DNA from: Isochrysis galbana
Lineage: Eukaryota; Haptophyta; Isochrysidales; Isochrysidaceae
DNA length: 32,230 nucleotides
Assembly (NCBI GenBank): GCA_018136815.1
Contig: CM030938.1
Location: 3,384,782-3,417,011 of the forward strand
Direction of reading: 5' to 3'
Shown here: piece by piece, positions 28,435 through 32,230 of the stretch
Layout: every line of letters begins with the position of its first letter
Position numbering within the stretch: position 1 is the stretch's first letter
Translations under genes and position numbers: made by a program
Notes under the pieces: generated by a model
The model's input: the letters and a program-made list of their open reading frames with translations, nothing else
Told to the model about the DNA's origin: nothing
Database searches by the model: none

Positions 28435-30055
28435 CGTTTACACAGTATCCGGGATATGCTTTGTTGGGTTTGAGATTGCACTTTACCATACAAGTTTGCT
28501 TGCCCGTCTTGGGATCCTTCGTCCAACATCCAGGGATGTCGTGACTAGATGAGCATTGAACGATTTGCCGCCCTTTCAGGCGGTTGTTTTTGCATTCGCC
28601 TGCCATGAAGCGGCGGCATGGTGCCGCCGCCCCGAGTCCCATCATGGCCCGGTAATCCATGGCGTTACTGGCTTCACGCTGCTTTTTGCGTTGTTCCGCT
28701 TTCGCCTTGTCTTGCTCGCAAGTACATTGGCGGAAGCTTACTTGGTTTTTGCGTAGATAGGATATGGCCCACGGTTTGTCGTAGCCTTTGCATCCTCCCG
28801 GGGCGCCATGTATGGCTATCTCTCCCTCCGGGGTTACGCATTCCACTGAAGAGCGGACCGCATAATCGAGATTGAAGTTCTCTCCGTCGTCGAGAGTTAC
28901 GTGAAAGTTACGCGGGAAGCGGTGCCCCAAGGCAGACGTGTCCGTGTAAACGTAGAAGTGCCAAATCGGGCGTTTGCCTGATTCGACTTTTACAATTCCT
29001 TCTAATGCAGTTTTGGCGCGTTGTTGATTGCCCCTAAGAACGTGAAAGCCTTCGCGCTCTAGAGCACTTGCCAAGTGGCGCGTCTTGGTCTTGTACGCTT
29101 TAACCGGGTCGAAAATGCGGAAGACTATGTAAGTGGCGATCTCCTTGAGTGAGGACCGGATTGCGCTAGATTTGCGCGGGGCTTGGTCGGCTAGCGTGCC
29201 ATAGGTGACCCCGAATTCGTGCGGGATTCCTGAGAGAACAGTTTGGAGTTTGTCGCCATAGGCGGCCTTAAATTGTCCGTGCGCATCATCATCTACGTAG
29301 AAGATCCAAGGGCCTTTACGGCCCTTGTCCATCCCGTCTGGTGTAGCATCAAGGCCTTCCAGCCTGGAGAGAAGGAATTTCATGAAGGTGGCAACATCTT
29401 CGCTCTTAATGTCCTTTTTGTCTTCAGCTAGCTGAGCTAGCTGAATGAAAAAAGGTGAGTCTTCAGGCTCTTCCTCATCATCTAGAGGGGGGGGTGCGAG
29501 TTGGTTGGTGCTGTTGGCAATCGGTTTTGGCTCCGACTGCGGGTCCGCTCGCTTACGCGAGGGCGGCGGGGGTTGTTGAGTGGGTTGAGAAGGAGCCAGC
29601 TGTGCTCCTGTTGGTTGCTTTCCCTTTGGGCCAGCCGCCTCGGCGTACGATTTCTGGGAGTTGTTCTTTGAAGGGTTGGAGGCCGTAAAGGCTCCCAGGA
29701 TGGATTGTTGTGTGTAGTGCCCGCCCACGGGGGGTGCACAGTTGGTAGGAGTTGCCTCCATGGGGGTGGCAACAGAGCTGCCACACCCCATGGGGAGTCC
29801 TTGAATGGGTGGCGTGGCGGCAGGTGGTGGCGGCTGAGCCTGTGTCTGGCTCTGTTGGTCTGGGGGGAACAGGGCTCTGCCTGTTCCCACCTTCTGTGAG
29901 GTCTGGCCGGCGGGAGGAGGTGGAAGCATGTCGACGTCTTCGTCGGCTGGGGCGGCGGCTTGCGCGCGCTTGGGCTCCGGTGGCTTCGGGCGGCCCCGTT
30001 GGGGCGTCGTGACTGCGGTGGGCTGGGAGGTGGGAGGCGGCGCGGCGCGCTCCAT
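28403..30055 (-). CDS. LINE ORF1: RNA-binding protein with CCCH fingers
   Basis: Starts at the ATG at 30055, which is conserved in two other copies; the frame opens further upstream (to 30199), but that is target DNA. 550 aa, stop TAG. Residues 1-200 are Pro/Gln-rich and probably disordered, with KSYAEAA at 135-141. Residues about 205-440 look folded (LEGLDATPDGMDKGRKGPW, IATYIVFRIFDPVKAYKTK) and may hold an RRM-like RNA-binding fold, though I cannot confirm that. A Lys/Arg/Gln-rich helix (447-465) follows. The C-terminus has two CCCH-type zinc-finger patterns: C480-x7-C488-x12-C501-x3-H505 and C526-x11-C538-x5-C544-x3-H548. As in other LINEs, it probably coats the element RNA. It overlaps ORF2. 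Confidence 0.93.
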   Translation of the reverse strand: MERAAPPPTSQPTAVTTPQRGRPKPPEPKRAQAAAPADEDVDMLPPPPAGQTSQKVGTGRALFPPDQQSQTQAQPPPPAATPPIQGLPMGCGSSVATPMEATPTNCAPPVGGHYTQQSILGAFTASNPSKNNSQKSYAEAAGPKGKQPTGAQLAPSQPTQQPPPPSRKRADPQSEPKPIANSTNQLAPPPLDDEEEPEDSPFFIQLAQLAEDKKDIKSEDVATFMKFLLSRLEGLDATPDGMDKGRKGPWIFYVDDDAHGQFKAAYGDKLQTVLSGIPHEFGVTYGTLADQAPRKSSAIRSSLKEIATYIVFRIFDPVKAYKTKTRHLASALEREGFHVLRGNQQRAKTALEGIVKVESGKRPIWHFYVYTDTSALGHRFPRNFHVTLDDGENFNLDYAVRSSVECVTPEGEIAIHGAPGGCKGYDKPWAISYLRKNQVSFRQCTCEQDKAKAEQRKKQREASNAMDYRAMMGLGAAAPCRRFMAGECKNNRLKGRQIVQCSSSHDIPGCWTKDPKTGKQTCMVKCNLKPNKAYPGYCVNGVSCLYRHGE

Positions 30056-30059
30056 CGCT

Positions 30060-30079
30060 AAAACTATAACGATAGTTTT
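30060..30079 (-). promoter_or_regulatory. 5'-terminal hairpin of the complete LINE
   Basis: Plus strand AAAACTAT-AACG-ATAGTTTT: perfect 8-bp stem, 4-nt loop. It is the first thing in the element and is separated from the ORF1 ATG by 4 nt (CGCT). The last T overlaps the target duplication. Confidence 0.8.
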
Positions 30080-30095
30080 GCATGTTTCATGTTTA
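30079..30095. repeat. LINE target-site duplication, right copy
   Basis: TGCATGTTTCATGTTTA, identical to 23790-23806. Confidence 0.9.
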
Positions 30096-30282
30096 CTTAC
30101 GTAAGTGTGAACCACAGAGAAAAAGCTGCTATGCGCACGCACGGCGCCCCCGCGGGGGAAACCGATGCACATCGCGCCGTGCGCATTGCAACTCATCACA
30201 CCCTTCCCGCGAGAGATCTCCCTTATACTGCACGTTTACGTAATTGTGAACCGCAGAGAAACAAGCTGCTATGCGCACGCAC
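30096..30282. repeat. Tandem repeat array, middle part
   Basis: Continues the array of 23513-23789. It has one full unit and the start of the next, which is interrupted at 30282 by the MITE and resumes at 30731 or 30739. Confidence 0.85.
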
Positions 30283-30730
30283 TAGGGCCTGGTAAGGGTT
30301 TCGCGAAACTTTTTACGAAACTTTGGGGGGTTTCGGCGGAAAAAAACTTTCGCGAAACATCGGGGGGTAAATGGCGCCAACGCCAACGCGAAACATACGC
30401 AAACAAAACATCGCGAAACACTTAATGTCGGGAAGACCAGTATGTAGCAGTACTGGGTCGTCCTGGCGCGGTTGCCTCGGCGACAGCGGTGTCTCCCTCC
30501 ATCAGTACTTGGTCCAGCGCGGCGAGGGCCGCGGCAGCGGGGGAGGGAGAGGGAGGCGGAGGGGGCGCGCGCTCCATGACCCTATCAGTTTACTAATAGT
30601 TGCTCAAATACCTTGAGGGGGACGCGTGACGCGTGCAATTTGCAATTTTGACACTTTTTGCCGCAAAACTTTTGCAAAATTTTTACACAAAACTTTGGGG
30701 GTTCGGGCACAAAACCTTTACCAGGCCCTA
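30283..30730. mobile_element. 448-bp hAT-like MITE
   Basis: 13-bp perfect inverted repeats (TAGGGCCTGGTAA at 30283-30295 and its complement at 30718-30730), extending imperfectly. Flanked by an exact 8-bp direct repeat GCACGCAC (30275-30282 and 30731-30738). The TAGGG start and 8-bp duplication suit the hAT superfamily. Subterminal CGCGAAAC motifs repeat on the left. Variants (CGCAAAAC, CACAAAAC) occur on the right; such clusters are where hAT transposases bind. The middle holds a 50-codon minus-strand frame (from the ATG at 30577, MERAPPPPPSPSP...) preceded by a LINE-like leader. It has no transposase. Confidence 0.85.
30424..30599 (-). other. LINE-like leader and small ORF inside the MITE
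   Basis: On the minus strand: a hairpin (30582-30599, 7-bp stem with one mismatch, 4-nt loop), a 4-nt spacer, then ATGGAGCGCGCG and a 50-codon frame ending at TAA near 30425. This repeats the hairpin-spacer-ATGGAGCGCGC order of the LINE 5' ends. The rest of the frame (Ala/Pro-rich, then LDQVLMEGDTAVAEA) does not match LINE ORF1 beyond MERA-Pro. It is either a captured LINE-type 5' end or a chance resemblance. Confidence 0.35.
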
Positions 30731-30795
30731 GCACGCACGGCGCCCCGTGGGGGAACCGAGATGCACTCCATGGGGGCGCTGGTTCGTCACTCTGT
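30731..30795. repeat. MITE target duplication and end of tandem array
   Basis: GCACGCAC, then GGCGCCCCGTGGGGGAACCG and a diverged GATGCACTCCATGGGGGCGC. This is the right half of the array unit split by the MITE. Confidence 0.75.
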
Positions 30796-31795
30796 CGTCA
30801 AAAATAGACCAATCCCTAAGAGCACGTGGTAGATTTGTATATGGACATTTGATAGCTCAATTCGACTGATGTCCCACAATTGACGGAACGACACCTTACT
30901 GCGTAGTGTCACTACCTCCACAACACACAACACAAGGACAAGGACCGCGCTCGCGCCCGCCCGCCCAATGCCAGCAAGCTCAAGCTCAACATCATGTCTG
31001 CTGGCTAGAGGCTAGTGGCAGTAGCGTAGTAGCACGGGCACCAGCCACTAGCGGCATCAACGTTGTCTCAGATGGCGGCGCATGTCGCGTGTCGCATCAA
31101 GACATCAAGACGGCATGACTTGGACTTTGGACTTGGACTTGGACTTGGTCGCGGGGCAAGTCTCCGCTAGCCGCTAGCTAGGGCCCGAGTGAAGAGAAGT
31201 CGAGAAGCCTTGGCAGTGGACACTGAGGGTGGAGAGGGCGACGAGAGAGCGCGCCACTTACATCTCGTCACAAAGCCAAAGCCACTCTCACCTACTCACC
31301 TACCACCGCCTATAACCTATAAACGCACCGTTCACACATGAACCATTTACAAGACAAACTGAACAGCAAGAAGGAAACGAGACTGTGAAAGTTGGGTCGG
31401 TCGGGGGGGGGAAAGAAAGGAGAGTACTCCGCGTCGTCGCGCGTATACTTCTCTCTCTTCTTGCTCTCCCTTTTTTCTCCTCCTCCCCGCCGAAAAAGGC
31501 CACCACACCTCCCCGTCTCTCTCATACTCCTCTCGCTCGTGTGCTGCCCCCTCCCTTCCCTCCCCCGTCTCCCCTCTGCCATCTCCCCTCTGCCATCTCC
31601 CCGCTCCTCTCTCCCCTCTCCCCTCTCCGTCCTGGCTACAGGCTACGCAGGGTGTGTGTGTGTGACGGACAGACACAGAGAGCAGCGAGTGCAGCTCGTT
31701 AGCCGGAATCTCGAAGGGACAGGAAGAAGAAACGGGGGAGGGTTGACTCACACCGCAAAGAGAGATACCAAACGTGAAGGGGAACATTCGTACGC
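30796..31795. other. Intergenic; upstream of DUF4126 gene
   Basis: No gene is seen. It contains GGACTT repeats (about 31120-31148) and a pyrimidine-rich tract (about 31440-31640) followed by a GTGTGTGTGTG run (about 31650-31660). The right part is presumably the promoter and 5' UTR of the gene starting at 31796. The minus-strand open frames here are low-complexity shadows. Confidence 0.45.
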
Positions 31796-32230
31796 ATGTT
31801 CTCACTACACGCCACTCTTCTTGGCCTTTCTGCGGCAACTGCCTCGGGCATGCGGGTGACGGTACCCGCAGTGTGTCTGGCGTATGCTCACCAGCTCGGC
31901 CTATTGCAGTTGAGCGACGAGTGTGCCTGGCTGAGCACACCCGCCGCGACCGTATTGATGACCGCGCTGCTCTCGCTCGAGCTTCTCGCCGACAAGATCC
32001 CTGCGCTCGACCACGTGATGCATCTGGTGGCGACGCCGTTTCACGCGGCGGCGGGTGCGCTCGTCGTCGCCGCGCCGGCGGGAAGCTTCTCAGCGGGCAG
32101 TGTTGGCGACGCAACGAGCAGCGAGAGCGTCGCGGTGGCTGCTGGCTTTGGTGCACTCGCAGCGCTCGCGATCCACGCTGCCAAGGCGGCTGCGCGCACC
32201 GTTGCAACCGCCACCTGTTGCGGATCGGCA
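31796..32230 (+). CDS. DUF4126 membrane protein (5' part, runs off the window)
   Basis: The frame is open for 145 codons to the window edge. The ATG at 31796 is the first after an in-frame TGA at 31775. The sequence fits the DUF4126 family: an N-terminal hydrophobic segment with GLSAATASGMRV, then LAYAHQLGLLQL, AWLSTPAATVLMTALLSLELLADKIPALDH (shown here only in part of its conserved core: LELLADKIPALDH), and TPFHAAAGALVVAAP. Three or four hydrophobic segments suggest an integral membrane protein. The family is mostly bacterial and of unknown function, and also occurs in algae. The Ala-rich composition is in line with the GC-rich genome. The C-terminus and any introns lie outside the window. 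Confidence 0.8.
   Translation, partial: MFSLHATLLGLSAATASGMRVTVPAVCLAYAHQLGLLQLSDECAWLSTPAATVLMTALLSLELLADKIPALDHVMHLVATPFHAAAGALVVAAPAGSFSAGSVGDATSSESVAVAAGFGALAALAIHAAKAAARTVATATCCGSA

Larger units (their letters stand above)
23807..30078 (-). mobile_element. Complete non-LTR retrotransposon (LINE), 6.27 kb
   Basis: The element runs right to left. Its 5' end is a hairpin (30060-30079), with an ORF1 ATG 4 nt later, then ORF1 (30055-28403), an overlapping ORF2 (28437-24079), a 272-bp 3' UTR (24078-23807) with a CCGC/ACGG-type stem-loop (23828-23842), and a T-rich 3' tail. An exact 17-bp target duplication flanks it. Both ORFs are open throughout, so it is recent and may be active. Domain order (APE-type endonuclease, RT, CCHC) is that of L1-like LINEs. 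It is inserted in a tandem repeat array. The leader of about 24 nt leaves no room for a conventional upstream internal promoter. Confidence 0.95.

Noticed and set aside
31347-32207. A 286-codon minus-strand gene at the right end
   Set aside because: It covers low-complexity sequence and the antisense of the DUF4126 frame, which has a recognisable family pattern.
1-32230. tRNA or rRNA genes
   Set aside because: I looked for T-loop sequences (GGTTCGAATCC-like) and conserved rRNA stretches and saw none convincing. A covariance-model search would be needed to exclude a tRNA.

Overview
The window is nuclear DNA of a eukaryote, most likely a single-celled alga with a complex (secondary, red-lineage) plastid. 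The genes carry short GT-AG introns, so it is not bacterial, although one of them encodes a DNA gyrase B subunit. That GyrB has an N-terminal extension made of a hydrophobic signal-like stretch followed by an Arg-rich transit-like stretch, as plastid proteins of red-derived complex plastids do. The exact lineage (haptophyte, cryptophyte, stramenopile or other) cannot be fixed from the sequence alone.

Five host genes are recognisable: gyrB (minus, 3 exons, 4888-7367), cytosolic ribosomal protein L3 (plus, 2 exons, 9838-11135), a large PP2C-type phosphatase (minus, 15282-17471), a TrmA/RlmD-type RNA uracil-5-methyltransferase (plus, 5 exons, 20413-23072), and the 5' part of a DUF4126 membrane protein running off the right edge (plus, 31796 on). 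They are unrelated housekeeping genes, not an operon. The PP2C gene diverges from a plus-strand gene with a helix-turn-helix-like protein (17903 on) that is broken by a 7-bp tandem duplication.

The rest is mostly mobile DNA. A complete 6.27-kb non-LTR retrotransposon (LINE) lies at 23807-30078 on the minus strand with a 17-bp target-site duplication. Its ORF1 has CCCH fingers. Its ORF2 has endonuclease, reverse transcriptase and CCHC regions, but no AUG start, and lies in the +1 frame relative to ORF1. Partial relatives lie at 226-550, 7713-8689, 11555-12104, 12564-13683 and 12634-13545; the last is inserted inside the previous one with a 14-bp duplication. A separate 749-bp insertion (13784-14532) has different internal sequence but the same end design.

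The ends of these retroelements are the most novel thing in the window. The 5' end is a terminal hairpin (8-bp stem, 4-nt loop) placed 4-5 nt before an ATG, giving a leader of only about 24-26 nt. The 3' end is a short CCGC/GCGG stem-loop followed by an oligo(T), not oligo(A), tail. There are also three DNA-transposon-like insertions with inverted ends and target duplications: a 3.4-kb element (1061-4488) carrying 203-bp tandem repeats and an intron-containing chromodomain gene with no transposase that I recognise, a 448-bp hAT-like MITE (30283-30730), and a 433-bp MITE (19078-19510) that splits an unidentified degenerate coding sequence.
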